A stretch of DNA of 64,000 bases from Bog-473 sp963807775 (GCA_963807775.1 CAWECY010000017.1:248001-312000); one strand, 5' to 3'; positions 18,206 to 28,059 are shown, counted from the stretch's first letter. Notes: generated by a model not told the origin, from the letters alone. A program made the numbers and translations.

Positions 18206-19744
18206 GTGGTGTGGGTGGCAGCACCGGCCGACCTTACCGACGAGGACATGTCGGCCTGGCAGCGCGAACTGGCGAAGCCGCTGTCCGGTGTGGTCTGCCT
18301 GGCCAGCTGGCTGCTTGCCACCGCCATCTTCTTCGGGTTGGTGGCCCTCCTCGGCGGTCCCACGCAAGCTGACGCGGTGGAGTCCCTGTATGGCACGTGG
18401 GCCATCGCCCATGGCAGCCTCGCCTGCTCGTACCCCCCGGCACGCTCCATCGCATCCTCATTTCTGATCTTCTACCAACCTCATCCGGCCGTGCCGCCCC
18501 TCTGGCCTCTCGTCTCGGGTGGCCTTTCCGCCCTCACGGGTATCGGCCACACGGTGCCTTTCCCTTCGCAGCATGCTCTGGGAGCCAGCTGCGGCAACGG
18601 GTACCTCGAGATGTATCGCTGGTCGATTACCTCGATCGCCATCCTGCCGACGGTCGGCTTGGGTTACACAGGCTGGTTCGTGCTGCTGGCGGGGGTTATC
18701 GCACTGCTCCGCGCCACGGGTCGTGGCCGTTGTGTTTGGGAGGCATTCGGGGTCGTGTTCGTCGCCCTTGTCCCCGTCGTGTGGATGCCCTTGCTCGACG
18801 AATACCATCCCCAGGACCTCGTTGCCCTTGGACTCGGCCTCGCCGGCATCGCATGTGCTCTCCGAGGTAGGTGGGTGTGGGCCGGGGTGCTCGTGGGACT
18901 GGCGATTACGTCGCAGCAATTCGCGCTGTTGATCCTCGCACCTCTGCTGGTGGTGGCTCCAGGGAGGGAACGATGGAAGCTGCTCGGCTCATCGGCGGTG
19001 CCTGTGGTCCTGGTCTCAGCTCCCTTTCTCCTTGCGACGTCCGGAAGAGCACTCCATGCCGTAGTGGTCGGGACAGGTGATTCGGGAACACGAGGCGGCA
19101 CGTTCCTGTGGGAGTTGATATCGCACAGTTCGGCGCTCGACGTCTCTTCACGAGCGTTACCGATACTGGCGGCCATAACTCTTGCCTGGTGGGCTCTTCG
19201 CCGCCTCGGTCCCCGGGCGCTCGACCCAATACCCCTGCTGTCGCTGATCGCAACCTCCCTGAGCATGCGGCTGGTTTTCGAGGAGGGCCTTTACGGCTAC
19301 AAGTTCATGGCTCTCGCCGTCATGCTCATCATCCTCGGAATCGTGCGCGGGAGCATTCGGGGGCGACTCGTCGCCTGGCTCGCGCTCGTCACGCTGGTCT
19401 TCAATCCAATTCCGACGGGTCTCGACATCAATGCTCGGACGTGGGCCAATCACGTTGCCGCCGCTCTTCCCGTGATCTTCATGGCGATCGTCCTTGTTCT
19501 CATCCTTCGAGACGCTCTCCACCGTCGAGTGAGCTGGTATCTGGTGGCCTGGTTCGTCATTGCCGCGTGTGCGTTCCTCAGGTGGCCACTTTGGGTCCCG
19601 AACGCGCTCCATGCGCCACTCCCCCTGTGGTTCTGGCAGCTGGTTCTCTTGATCCCGGGTGTGGTCATGGCCGCCAGTCCGCTCGTCAAATCGATATCTG
19701 GCGGGACACGACCGAGATCGTGGGCCACCTTCCTCCACACCTGA
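18206..19744 (+). CDS. polytopic membrane protein B, paralogue of the upstream gene
   Basis: About 510 residues, again ten or more membrane segments. It shares with its neighbour the first-loop block '(Q/G)ADAVESLYGTWAIAHGSLAC' split as ADAVESLYGTWAIAHG then LACSYPP, a 'GIGHTVPFPSQHALG' segment, 'EYHPQDLVALGLGLAGIACALRGRW' (seen as HPQDLVALGLGLAGI) and 'RLVFEEGLYGYKFMALAVML'. The pair clearly arose by tandem duplication. Starts GTG 18206/18209/18215 or ATG 18248 (MSAWQREL); alignment to the paralogue favours 18206-18248. Possible glycosyltransferase; substrate unknown. Confidence 0.6.
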   Translation: MVWVAAPADLTDEDMSAWQRELAKPLSGVVCLASWLLATAIFFGLVALLGGPTQADAVESLYGTWAIAHGSLACSYPPARSIASSFLIFYQPHPAVPPLWPLVSGGLSALTGIGHTVPFPSQHALGASCGNGYLEMYRWSITSIAILPTVGLGYTGWFVLLAGVIALLRATGRGRCVWEAFGVVFVALVPVVWMPLLDEYHPQDLVALGLGLAGIACALRGRWVWAGVLVGLAITSQQFALLILAPLLVVAPGRERWKLLGSSAVPVVLVSAPFLLATSGRALHAVVVGTGDSGTRGGTFLWELISHSSALDVSSRALPILAAITLAWWALRRLGPRALDPIPLLSLIATSLSMRLVFEEGLYGYKFMALAVMLIILGIVRGSIRGRLVAWLALVTLVFNPIPTGLDINARTWANHVAAALPVIFMAIVLVLILRDALHRRVSWYLVAWFVIAACAFLRWPLWVPNALHAPLPLWFWQLVLLIPGVVMAASPLVKSISGGTRPRSWATFLHT

Positions 19745-19942
19745 CCCGACGAGGGGGCGGGGTCACTTCCTGTCGTGGCCGAGCGGGTCGTCCAGCCCAG
19801 GACCGGCGCAGAGAACGCCGAGACCGGTGCAAAGCGCCACAGCGTGACCTCTACTTCTGCGCCAAGCGAGAGTCGGGGGTGCGTCCGCTCTCGCCATCAA
19901 CAAACTGGATCCGCCACGACCCGGCGGGGCCGCCCCCCTTCC

Positions 19943-20926
19943 TCAGTCCGCGTAACCGTCGAGATGGGTCGAGTGCCAGGCCCAGGCGGATGTCAGGATC
20001 TCAGCCAGACTCAGTTCGGGCGACCAGCCAAGCATTGCTCGAGCGCGTGAGGTGTCGGCGTAGAGGGCCACGGGATCACCAGGGCGCCGAGGGCCCAGGT
20101 CATGAGGGACCGGTCGTCCGATGATCTCCTCCGCCCCAGTGAGCACCTCCATCACCGAGGAGCCGACTCCCGTCCCCAGGTTCAGCACCGTGGTGGCTCC
20201 GCCCACCTCGAGGTACTCCAGGGCTCGCACATGGGCATCGGCCAGGTCGACCACGTGCACGTAGTCGCGAATGGCCGTCCCGTCCGGGGTGTCGTAGTCC
20301 GTCCCGAACACCTGGAGCGGGTCACTACGGCCGAGCGCCGCCTTCATGAGCAGTGGGATGAGGTTGATCGTCACCGTCCAGTCCTCGCCGATCGACCCGT
20401 CTGGCCAGGCGCCGGCCGCGTTGAAGTAGCGCAGGCTCACCGACCGCAGGTCGAGGCAGCGGCCGTACCAGGCCAGCACCTTCTCGGTCATCGCCTTGCT
20501 CTCGCCGTACGGGCTCTCCGGCTGCACCGGCGCGTCCTCCCCCACCGGCACCCGGGCCGGGGTTCCGTAGACCGCGCAGGTGGAGGAGAAGACCACCTTG
20601 TCCACCCCGGCCGCCTGGAGCGTTTCGAGGAGCAGTGCGCTCTTGGCCGCGTTGTTGCCGAAGTAGCGCTGCGGCTCGAACATCGACTCACCGGGCGACT
20701 TGTAAGCCGCGAAATGGATCACGCTGTCCACTCCGTACCGCTCGACTGCGGCCGTCACCGCGACCGGATCACCGACGTCTCCGACCACCAGCGGTACAGG
20801 CCCGACCGCCGCGGCGTGGCCGAACTCCATGGAGTCGAACGCCACCACATCGCGCCCGCCTTCGGCGAGGAGGCGCACCGTATGCGAACCGATGTAGCCG
20901 GCACCGCCCGTCACGAGGACTGTCAT
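19943..20926 (-). CDS. galE: UDP-glucose 4-epimerase GalE
   Basis: 327 residues, the usual length. N-terminal NAD-binding motif 'VTGGAGYIGSHTVRLL' (GxxGxxG), 'SVIHFAAYKSPGESM', catalytic Ser in 'VVFSSTCAVYG' and the YxxxK pair in 'SPYGESKAM', then 'LRYFNAAGA' and 'DYVHVVDLADAHV', which together identify GalE within the extended short-chain reductases. It interconverts UDP-glucose and UDP-galactose for envelope sugars. ATG 20926 is chosen; the frame stays open upstream without other support. It lies downstream of, and facing, the two membrane proteins. Confidence 0.92.
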   Translation of the reverse strand: MTVLVTGGAGYIGSHTVRLLAEGGRDVVAFDSMEFGHAAAVGPVPLVVGDVGDPVAVTAAVERYGVDSVIHFAAYKSPGESMFEPQRYFGNNAAKSALLLETLQAAGVDKVVFSSTCAVYGTPARVPVGEDAPVQPESPYGESKAMTEKVLAWYGRCLDLRSVSLRYFNAAGAWPDGSIGEDWTVTINLIPLLMKAALGRSDPLQVFGTDYDTPDGTAIRDYVHVVDLADAHVRALEYLEVGGATTVLNLGTGVGSSVMEVLTGAEEIIGRPVPHDLGPRRPGDPVALYADTSRARAMLGWSPELSLAEILTSAWAWHSTHLDGYAD

Positions 20927-21152
20927 CTCGACAGTCTCCCCCGCCGGATCGGAGGCACCAGAACCCGCGCCGAGTCCTGCCTGGGAAGTCTGAGCGGGAT
21001 CAGCCGCACACATGGCGGACGACACGCTGTCTTCCGGTGCCCGGCTGTTGGCCTCAGCTTCGCCGGAGGTCGCCGCAGGCTCCCTGATCCCGGATGCGGG
21101 TTGTCTCGACGCCCCGACAATTCGGCGCTCGGTCCGATCCCGGCACCCCTTC

Positions 21153-21458
21153 GTGCCACGATGGGCTATCGAACCCGACGACCACGAGGACCAGCCGACC
21201 GAGGAGGAGCCGCCCGAGGACCCGGGCGGCTTCGACCGCTGGCGCCGGGAGTCGGCTCTCGGGGAGGTCGGCACCGGCATCGCCCGGGGCCTCCAGGCCG
21301 TCTTTGCCCCGCCGGTCGAACCGCCGGCCATCGTGGCCGCAGTGCCCGGGGAGCCGCCCGATGCCGACCAACGGATCCGGGTGGTCCTCGACCCCGACGA
21401 TCCCACCAAGTCGGTGGCCATCGTCCCTGATCAGCCTCCGCATCCGCCCTCCACCTGA
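21153..21458 (+). CDS. small acidic conserved hypothetical protein
   Basis: About 101 residues from GTG 21153. The middle 'FDRWRRESALGEVGTGIARG' then 'LQAVFAPP' is an amphipathic helix, the N-terminus is Glu/Asp/Pro-rich and the C-terminus carries 'RVVLDPDDPTKSVAIV'. I recognise this layout as a small protein common in Acidimicrobiia, without known function. The frame stays open to 21012, but the longer N-terminus is low-complexity and overlaps nothing known. It lies between divergently placed galE and the P450 promoter. Confidence 0.6.
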   Translation: MPRWAIEPDDHEDQPTEEEPPEDPGGFDRWRRESALGEVGTGIARGLQAVFAPPVEPPAIVAAVPGEPPDADQRIRVVLDPDDPTKSVAIVPDQPPHPPST

Positions 21459-21481
21459 CCCCTGCCCCCACCTCCGGTTCG

Positions 21482-21510
21482 TTGACAGGGACCCTCTCTG
21501 GACGTACCAT
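21482..21510 (+). promoter_or_regulatory. sigma70-type promoter of the P450 operon
   Basis: TTGACA at 21482-21487, exactly 17 bases, then TACCAT at 21505-21510. The -35 box is a perfect consensus and the -10 box matches four of six. The predicted transcription start falls at about 21517, inside the palindrome described next. Confidence 0.7.
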
Positions 21511-21515
21511 GCATT

Positions 21516-21538
21516 GAATCGGACGATATGTCCGATTC
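21516..21538 (+). promoter_or_regulatory. perfect 9-5-9 palindromic operator, probably for the downstream TetR protein
   Basis: GAATCGGAC, five bases (GATAT), GTCCGATTC: a perfect inverted repeat starting six bases after the -10 box and 17 bases before the P450 ATG. Its place over the transcription start would block RNA polymerase. The TetR gene two genes along in the same run is the natural binder (inference). Confidence 0.75.
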
Positions 21539-21555
21539 TGTAGAGGAGCCGTCCG

Positions 21556-22794
21556 ATGTCTCGCACCGTCGCCGAAGTCACCCCCGTCGACCTCTCGGAC
21601 TCCCGGTCCTTCGTGGCGGGTGTCCCCCACGCCTGGCTGGCCCACCTGCGCCGCCACGACCCGGTGCACTGGCAGGACGAGGCCGCCGGACCCGGCTTCT
21701 GGGCCGTCACCCGCTACGCCGACTGCGTCACCGTGAACCGGGACTACGAGCGCTTCAGCTCCGCCGCCCGGGGCACCATGCCCTTCGAGCTGGCCGATGA
21801 GGAGATCGCCCAGCAGGGCCTCATGATGCTCAACATGGACCCGCCGCTCCACACCCGATACCGCCGGCTGGTGAACAAGGGCTTCACCCCCCGCATGGTG
21901 CGCGACCTCGAACAGAGCATCCACCGCTCGACCGACGCCATCATCGACCAGGTCATCGACAACGGCGAGGCCGACTTCGTCACCGATCTCTCCGCCGAAC
22001 TCCCCCTCCAGGTCATCGCCGAGCTGCTGGGCGTCCCCCACGACGAGCGCCACAAGATGTTCGAGTGGTCCAACCGCATGGTGGGCAACGCGGACCCCGA
22101 GTACCAGTCCCAGGCCTCCGAGGCCATGGACGCCGCCATGGAGCTCTACGCCTACGCGGCCGAGCTGTTCGCCAAGAAGCGCGCCAACCCGCACGGTGAC
22201 CTCATGAGCGTGCTGACCACCGTCGAGGTCGACGGCGAGCAGCTGAGCGAGCTGGAGCTCGAGCTCTTCTTCCTCCTCCTCACCGTGGCCGGCAACGAGA
22301 CCACCCGCAACCTCATGTCGGGCGCCATGCACGCCTTCTTCGAGCACCCCGAGCAGTGGCAGCGCCTGCTGGCCGACCGCGACCTGCTGCCGAGCGCGGT
22401 CGAGGAGATGCTGCGCTTCGTGACGCCGGTCATGAACTTCCGCCGCACCGCCATGTGCGACGTCGTGCTCAGCGACACCGCCATCGCGGCGGGCGACAAG
22501 GTTGTCTTCTTCCACACCTCGGCCAACCGGGACGAGGACGTCTTCCCCGATCCCGACGCCTTCGACATCGCCCGCGACCCCAACCCGCACATCGCCTTCG
22601 GCGGCGGCGGCCCCCACTTCTGCCTCGGGGCCAACCTGGCCCGCATGGAGATCCGGGTCATGTTCGAGCACCTGCTCGACCGCATGCCCGACATCGGGCC
22701 CGCCGGCGACGCCCAGCGCCTACAGTCCCAGTTCATCAATGGCGTCAAGCACCTCCCCGTGGCCTTCACCCCGTCCACCCGCGTCGGCTCCTGA
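21556..22794 (+). CDS. cytochrome P450
   Basis: 412 residues, the normal size for a soluble bacterial P450. The I-helix motif is 'TVAGNETTRNLMSG', the K-helix ExxR is 'EEMLRF', and the haem-binding loop is 'FGGGGPHFCLGANLARMEI' with the proximal Cys. This loop, 'MLNMDPPLHTRYRRLV' and 'NRDEDVFPDPDAFDIARDPN' (seen as PDPDAFDIARDPN) are most like the CYP125/CYP124/CYP142 group that oxidises sterol side chains and branched lipids, so a lipid or terpene substrate is likely. It starts at ATG 21556 after GAGGAG. It heads a run with TetR and an F420-type oxidoreductase. Confidence 0.92.
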   Translation: MSRTVAEVTPVDLSDSRSFVAGVPHAWLAHLRRHDPVHWQDEAAGPGFWAVTRYADCVTVNRDYERFSSAARGTMPFELADEEIAQQGLMMLNMDPPLHTRYRRLVNKGFTPRMVRDLEQSIHRSTDAIIDQVIDNGEADFVTDLSAELPLQVIAELLGVPHDERHKMFEWSNRMVGNADPEYQSQASEAMDAAMELYAYAAELFAKKRANPHGDLMSVLTTVEVDGEQLSELELELFFLLLTVAGNETTRNLMSGAMHAFFEHPEQWQRLLADRDLLPSAVEEMLRFVTPVMNFRRTAMCDVVLSDTAIAAGDKVVFFHTSANRDEDVFPDPDAFDIARDPNPHIAFGGGGPHFCLGANLARMEIRVMFEHLLDRMPDIGPAGDAQRLQSQFINGVKHLPVAFTPSTRVGS

Positions 22795-22816
22795 GCCGGC
22801 CGGCTGAGGCAGGACG

Positions 22817-23440
22817 GTGGCGCGGAACGCGCCCGACGCGCTGAAGGACGTCATCCGCGACTTCCGTCGCGACCAGATCCTCGACACGGCGCGCCGCCTC
22901 TTCGGCGACCGCGGCACCACCGAGGTGTCCATGGACGAGATCGCCAGCGAGGCCGGCGTGGCCCGCTCCACCGTCTACGTCTACTTCGCCAACCGCGACG
23001 AGCTGCTGCGCGCCTGCCTCCAGTCCATGTACGACCGGATGAAGGACACCATCGCCGGCATCACCGAGGTCGAAGCCCCGCCCCCCGAGCGCCTGCGGGT
23101 CCTCATGCTCGGTCTGCTCGAGCGCATCGACGAGAGCCCCGCCTTCTTCCGCCTCGCCATGGCCACCCAGGCCACCGCCGGCGCCGCCGGGTCGGCCGCC
23201 GTGGGTGGCACGTTGATGCTCATCGGCCTCGACATGATCCGGCTGCTCGAAGACCTGGTGCGCTCGGGCATGGCCTCGGGCGACTTCCGAGCCGACCTGG
23301 CGCCCGAGCGCGCCGTCAACCTGATCGGCCAGCAGGTCTACGGCGCGCTGTCCGTGCGGGCCGGCGAGCCCGACTCCATCCCCGCCGCCCAGGCGGCCGA
23401 CGAGATCTGCGAGTTCGTCCTGCGCGGCATCGGGGCCTGA
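22817..23440 (+). CDS. TetR family transcriptional regulator
   Basis: 207 residues. The N-terminal helix-turn-helix is 'ILDTARRLFGDRGTTEVSMD' followed by 'EIASEAGVARSTVYVYFANR', the standard TetR_N signature. The C-terminal all-helical ligand domain has no assignable family. GTG 22817 lies 22 bases after the P450 stop. Location in the P450 run plus the palindrome over the promoter suggests autorepression relieved by the P450 substrate or a related lipid. Confidence 0.9.
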   Translation: MARNAPDALKDVIRDFRRDQILDTARRLFGDRGTTEVSMDEIASEAGVARSTVYVYFANRDELLRACLQSMYDRMKDTIAGITEVEAPPPERLRVLMLGLLERIDESPAFFRLAMATQATAGAAGSAAVGGTLMLIGLDMIRLLEDLVRSGMASGDFRADLAPERAVNLIGQQVYGALSVRAGEPDSIPAAQAADEICEFVLRGIGA

Positions 23441-23442
23441 GC

Positions 23443-24318
23443 GTGCAGTTCGACCTCTGGTTGCCCACGGCGAGCCCGATGAGTACGCCCGCGCTCCTCG
23501 ACGCCGTGGCCGCTGGGGCCGAAGAGCGCGGCATCGGGACCATCTGGGTGGGCGAGCACGTCGTGCTCTTCCCGGAGTACGAGAGCCATTATCCGTATGC
23601 CGAGGACGGCCGCATCCCGGCCCCGCCCGGCAGCGGCCTGCTCGAGCCGCTGGTCACCCTTACCTACCTGGCCGCCCGCACCTCCACCGTCCGCCTGGGC
23701 ACCGCCATGCTGCTCCTCCCCCAGCGCAATCCGGTGTACGTGGCCAAGGAGGTGTCGACGCTCGACTGGCTCTCGGGCGGCCGGGTCGACCTCGGCATCG
23801 GGGTGGGCTGGCTCAAGGAGGAGTTCGACGCGCTCAACGTGCCCTGGGAGCGCCGGGGCCGGCGCACCGACGAGTACCTCCAGGTGCTGCGCACGCTCTG
23901 GGTCGACGACACGTCCTCCTTCCACGGGGAGACCTACGAGCTGGCGCCCTGCGAGATGTTCCCCAAGCCGGTGCAACGGCCCCACCCGCCCGTCCACATC
24001 GGCGGCGAGACGCCGGCCGCCCTCCGACGCGCCGCCACCCTCGGCCAGGGCTGGCACACGTTCAACCGCTCGCCCGACGAGCTGGCCGTCGGACTGGCCG
24101 AGCTCGACACCCACCTGCAGGCCGCCGGGCGCACGCGTGGCGACCTGCGTATCACCGTCTGCCCGTACTTCCATGCGCTGACCCCCGAGTGGGTGGCCCG
24201 GTACGCCGAGGCCGGCGCCGACGCCGTGGCCGCCCTCTTCTTCGCCTTCACGGCCGACGACGTCCCCCGCGCCTTCGACGACCTGCAGGCCTGCCGGGAA
24301 GCGGCGGAGCGCAGCTGA
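23443..24318 (+). CDS. LLM-class F420-dependent oxidoreductase
   Basis: 291 residues with the luciferase-like TIM-barrel features: 'ERGIGTIWVGEHVV', 'VRLGTAMLLLPQRNPVYVAKEVSTLDWLSGGR' (split here as RLGTAMLLLPQRNP and LDWLSGGRVDLGIGVGW) and 'RPHPPVHIGGETPAALRRAA'. The last strings are typical of the TIGR03619-like F420-dependent group. It starts two bases after the TetR stop, so it is co-transcribed with P450 and TetR and may act on the same substrate class. Confidence 0.88.
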   Translation: MQFDLWLPTASPMSTPALLDAVAAGAEERGIGTIWVGEHVVLFPEYESHYPYAEDGRIPAPPGSGLLEPLVTLTYLAARTSTVRLGTAMLLLPQRNPVYVAKEVSTLDWLSGGRVDLGIGVGWLKEEFDALNVPWERRGRRTDEYLQVLRTLWVDDTSSFHGETYELAPCEMFPKPVQRPHPPVHIGGETPAALRRAATLGQGWHTFNRSPDELAVGLAELDTHLQAAGRTRGDLRITVCPYFHALTPEWVARYAEAGADAVAALFFAFTADDVPRAFDDLQACREAAERS

Positions 24319-24365
24319 GCCAGCCGGGCGGGTGCCAGGGGCACGGCGTCGTACACTCGCCGGTC

Positions 24366-25978
24366 GTGGCGTCCCCCGACACTGCCGTCGGCGTGTTTTC
24401 CGACGCCGGGCCGTGGACGGTCGACCCGGCCTCCCTGGCCTGGCGGCATGGCCTGCCCGCGGTGCGGGCCGCCCTCACTGCCTCCATCCCCCGCCTGGTG
24501 CGTCCCAGCACCCTGCCGCCGGGGCGCGCCTGGGCACCACCCTGCGCCACCTCGGCCCCGCCCTCGGCCTGTGGTACCTCAAGGAACGCAAGCGGGGCGG
24601 TGACGCCTCGGTCGAGGGGCTGTCGCACCGCCTGCGGGTGGCGGCCGAGCACCTCGGGCCGACCTACATCAAGCTGGGCCAGATCATCTCTTCGGGTGAC
24701 GGCATCTTCCCCCCGGCGCTCGTGGCCGAGTTCAAGTGGTGCCGGGACCAGGTGCCCGCGGAGCCCTGGCCGGCGGTCGAGCAGGTGCTGGCCGAGGAGC
24801 TGCGCCGCCCCATCGGCGACGTCTTCGCCCATGTCGAGCAGGCGCCGCTCGCGGCCGCCTCCGTCGCCCAGGTGCACGCGGCCACACTGCGCGACGGCAC
24901 CGAGGTGGTGGTCAAGGTCCAGCGCCCGTCCGTGGCCAAGCGGGTACACGAGGACCTGGCCGTCATGGCCTGGCTGGCCCCGCACCTGGTCGGGCGCATC
25001 CCCGTCGCCGCGCTGGCCAACCCGCCGGCCCTGGTCGAGCTGTTCGCCGAGACGATCGTGGAGGAGCTCGACTTCCGGCTCGAGGCCGACAACATGCTCG
25101 ACCTGGCGCTGGTCTACGCCGAGCTGGGCCAGCGCGACTTCGTGATCCCGCGGCCGCACCCCACCCTGGTGACGCGCCGCATGCTCGTCATGGAGCGCCT
25201 CGACGGGTTCAAGTACGGCGACGTGGCCGGCATGCACGCGGCCGGCATCGACACCGAGGCGGTCGTGCGCGCCGGCATGATCGGCTTCCTTGAAGGCTGC
25301 ATGATGCACGGCATCTTCCACGGCGACCTGCATGCCGGGAACCTCTTCGTGCTCCCCTCGGGCAAGATCGCCCTGCTCGACTTCGGCATCACCGGGCGCC
25401 TGACCGAGGCCAAGCGCCTGGCGCTGCTCGCCCTGCTCGTCGGCGCCACCAACGCCGACATTCCGGCCCAGGTGGCCGCCATGCGCGATCTCGGCGCATT
25501 CCCCGACGACGTCGACGTGCAGTACGTCATCGACCAGCTCGGGCTCGACCGCCCGCCCATCGACCCCACGGCCATGACGCCGGACGAGCTGGTGGCCGAG
25601 ATGCAGCGCTCCATCAAGGCCCTGCTCGCCCTCGGCGCCCGCATGCCCAAGGAGCTCATGCTCTTCGTGAAGAACCTCATGTTCCTCGACGGCTCCATCG
25701 CCACGCTGGCCCCGGACCTCGACCTCTTCGCCGAGGTCGAAGCGATCGCGCTGATGTTCGCCACCAAGCACGGCGAGCGCATCATGTCCCAACTCGGCCT
25801 CGAACAGCAGGCGGACTGGTCGCCCGACCTCACCAGCCTCAAGGCGGGGTTCGGCCTCGACGAGTCGCACCAGAGCCTCACCCACCGCGAGATCCGGGAA
25901 CGCCGGGCCCAGGTGCGCGAGAAGTTCGAGGGCGTCGACCGGTCCCAACGCGGCCGGGGCAAGCGCACTGGCCCGTAA
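24366..25978 (+). CDS. ABC1/UbiB (AarF) family atypical kinase, one frameshift
   Basis: The N-terminus (GTG 24366, 'VASPDTAVGVFSDAGPW') is in one frame; from about 24525 the protein continues in another with 'RLGTTLRHLGPALGLWYLKE'. One extra G in the GGGG run at 24521-24524 restores a single frame (PPGARLGTT). The kinase-like domain has the ABC1 hallmark 'LGPTYIKLGQIISS' (KxGQ), 'PLAAASVAQVHAA' (the Ala-rich loop replacing the Gly-rich loop), 'VVVKVQRP', 'EELDFRLEADNM', catalytic 'IFHGDLHAGNLFV' and 'LLDFGITG'. Family members act in quinone and lipid metabolism as ATPases or kinases. Ends with a basic tail. Confidence 0.85.
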
Positions 25979-26238
25979 CCACCGTTCTCGCGTTTCTGTG
26001 CGCAAGACCGCCTCGGGACTGCCCCGGCCGGTTCTCCGATATGTACGGCGAAGTTCAGCCGTCTCCTTATCTCGCCGTATTCACCCAAGGAAAATTGCTC
26101 GGCTACGAGCTATCGACTCGTCGGGCGCGGGCCCGGTGACGAACCGGCGCTAGGGTTCCTTCTTTCGTGCGCCCCGCGCTCGTCGAACCGCCCTCCAACC
26201 CCGCTGGCCGCGTGGAGACCGTTTAGAGTGCCGCTGCA

Positions 26239-27831
26239 GTGATCCCCGCGTGCAGCGGCACCACAGCGAGGGAACCGTCGCAACCCTCGGGCTCCGGCGC
26301 CAGGCGCGCCTGGCGTGCCTTTGGCCTGGGAACCGTCGTCACCTTCGCTCTCATGGCGGTGTGGGCCATCACGATGCCCCTCTATTCAGGGCCCGACGAG
26401 CCGAGCCAGGCGGCGCACGCGGCGGCACTCGTCCGCGGGCAACTGTTCGGGACCCCAGTGAGGAACTTCAGATTCCCAGGAGCCGACGTCACGGTCCCGG
26501 GCACCTTGGGGAACGGCACCGACGACATCAGCTGCTACTGGTACCACCCGGCTATACCCGCGTCGTGTGCCGCGGGCGTACGGCTGACATCACGACCGGT
26601 AGCGGCGCTCACGTATTCAAGCCGCTACCCGCCGCTGTACTACGCGGCCACGGGACTGGTGACCCTCGTGGACCAGTCGAGCAGCACGCTGATCTACATG
26701 CGTCTGGTCGGCGCGCTGATGTGCTCTGTCCTGTTGGGCCTGGCGTACATGGCGCTCGCAGTATGGTCCGCCAACCGCGTCCTGCCGGTGGGCTTCCTCT
26801 GTGCCCTCACGCCGATGGCCGTCTATCTCGGCGGGGTCTTGAACCCAAGCGGACTGGAGATCGCGGCAGCAATCTGCCTCTGGGCCTCGGGCGTGGTCCT
26901 GATGCTAGAGCACGCGGAGGACCCGCCACCGGGTCTGGTGCTCGTGGTGGCGGCCTCGGCGGTGGTGCTGACGTGCACCCGAGGTCTCTCCCCCCTCTTT
27001 GCCCTGCTGTCCATCGTTGCGTTGGCCGCGCTGGTGGGGCAGCAGACTGTCGCCCGCCTGTTCCGCTCGCGCCGCGACGTGCGGTGGGGGGCGCTGGCGT
27101 TGATCGTCGTGGCCGTCGTGACCGTTGCGTGGGTGCTGTACGCGCACAGCCTGTCACTCCTGCCCGCCGGATCGCGCGTGTCGCCCTCCGCGTCGGACTT
27201 GAGCATCGTCGGGCAGGCCTTCGGGCAGACCCGCATCTGGCTGGAGCAGATGGTCGGCGTCTTGGGCTGGGGCGACGCCTCCATGCCCTCGTGGACCTAC
27301 CGCGTGTGGGGGCTCGTCCTCGTGCTACTCGTACTACTGGCGCTTCGCTCGCGTCACCGCCAAGGCCTGCTCGTGCTCGGATGGCTCATCGGGTTGTCCC
27401 TCCTGCTTCCCGTCGCCATCAGCCTGGTCGACGCGCGGAGCATCGGAATCGTCTGGACAGGCCGCTACACGCTGCCGCTCGCCGTCGGGGTGCCCGTGCT
27501 GGCGGCCGCGCTCGGAGGTGCCGGCGCCAACGCGCCGCCGGTGTGGCTGCGGCGCACGCTGCTGCTGGCCCTGGCGGCGGCCAGCCTGCTCGGCTACCTG
27601 GAAACCCTCCGACGTTACGCCGTCGGTATCCACGGGCCCTACGACTTCCTCGGGGGCCCCTGGCGACCCATCGAGGGATGGCCGCTCGCGCTCACCTGGT
27701 ACGTGGCCGCCTCGGGCCTCCTTGTCACACTGCTGTGGCGCCTGACCGCTTCGCCGACGCACCGGCCGTCGGGGACCGCGATGCCGTGGGAATCGGTGCC
27801 TCAGGCGACCGCCATCGCGCCCCCTGCGTAG
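26239..27831 (+). CDS. DUF2142 family polytopic membrane protein
   Basis: 530 residues with about eleven membrane helices. After the first helix comes 'PLYSGPDEPSQAAHAAALVRG', and later 'SSRYPPLYYAATGLVTLV', both hallmark DUF2142 segments (PDE-x-xH/A and YPPL-Y). The family is distantly like GT-C glycosyltransferases and is found with polysaccharide genes; activity is unproven. 'GRYTLPLAVGVPVLAAAL' near the C-terminus fits too. GTG 26239 is the furthest sensible start. About 260 bases upstream hold no gene. Confidence 0.8.
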   Translation: MIPACSGTTAREPSQPSGSGARRAWRAFGLGTVVTFALMAVWAITMPLYSGPDEPSQAAHAAALVRGQLFGTPVRNFRFPGADVTVPGTLGNGTDDISCYWYHPAIPASCAAGVRLTSRPVAALTYSSRYPPLYYAATGLVTLVDQSSSTLIYMRLVGALMCSVLLGLAYMALAVWSANRVLPVGFLCALTPMAVYLGGVLNPSGLEIAAAICLWASGVVLMLEHAEDPPPGLVLVVAASAVVLTCTRGLSPLFALLSIVALAALVGQQTVARLFRSRRDVRWGALALIVVAVVTVAWVLYAHSLSLLPAGSRVSPSASDLSIVGQAFGQTRIWLEQMVGVLGWGDASMPSWTYRVWGLVLVLLVLLALRSRHRQGLLVLGWLIGLSLLLPVAISLVDARSIGIVWTGRYTLPLAVGVPVLAAALGGAGANAPPVWLRRTLLLALAAASLLGYLETLRRYAVGIHGPYDFLGGPWRPIEGWPLALTWYVAASGLLVTLLWRLTASPTHRPSGTAMPWESVPQATAIAPPA

Positions 27832-28059
27832 TCGAGGACAACCAGCCGAACTGCGACGCTCTGCCGGTGCTCGGGAGCAACGGGTACCTCACCAGCGGCG
27901 TGCGTCTTGGGACTACCAGTTCAGGGCTCCAATAAGAGGCGCTTTCCCTCCTTCTCGTCGCCAACCGGGCGTCCGATCCCCCGTGTCACCTTTGACAACG
28001 TGCAGGACTCGGGACGGCCCACGACCGTTCCCCGACATGGACGGCAAAGCTCTGATGTA

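Noticed and set aside
24189..24365. Longer N-terminus for the ABC1 kinase
   Set aside because: The open frame upstream of GTG 24366 overlaps the LLM gene and has no conserved sequence.
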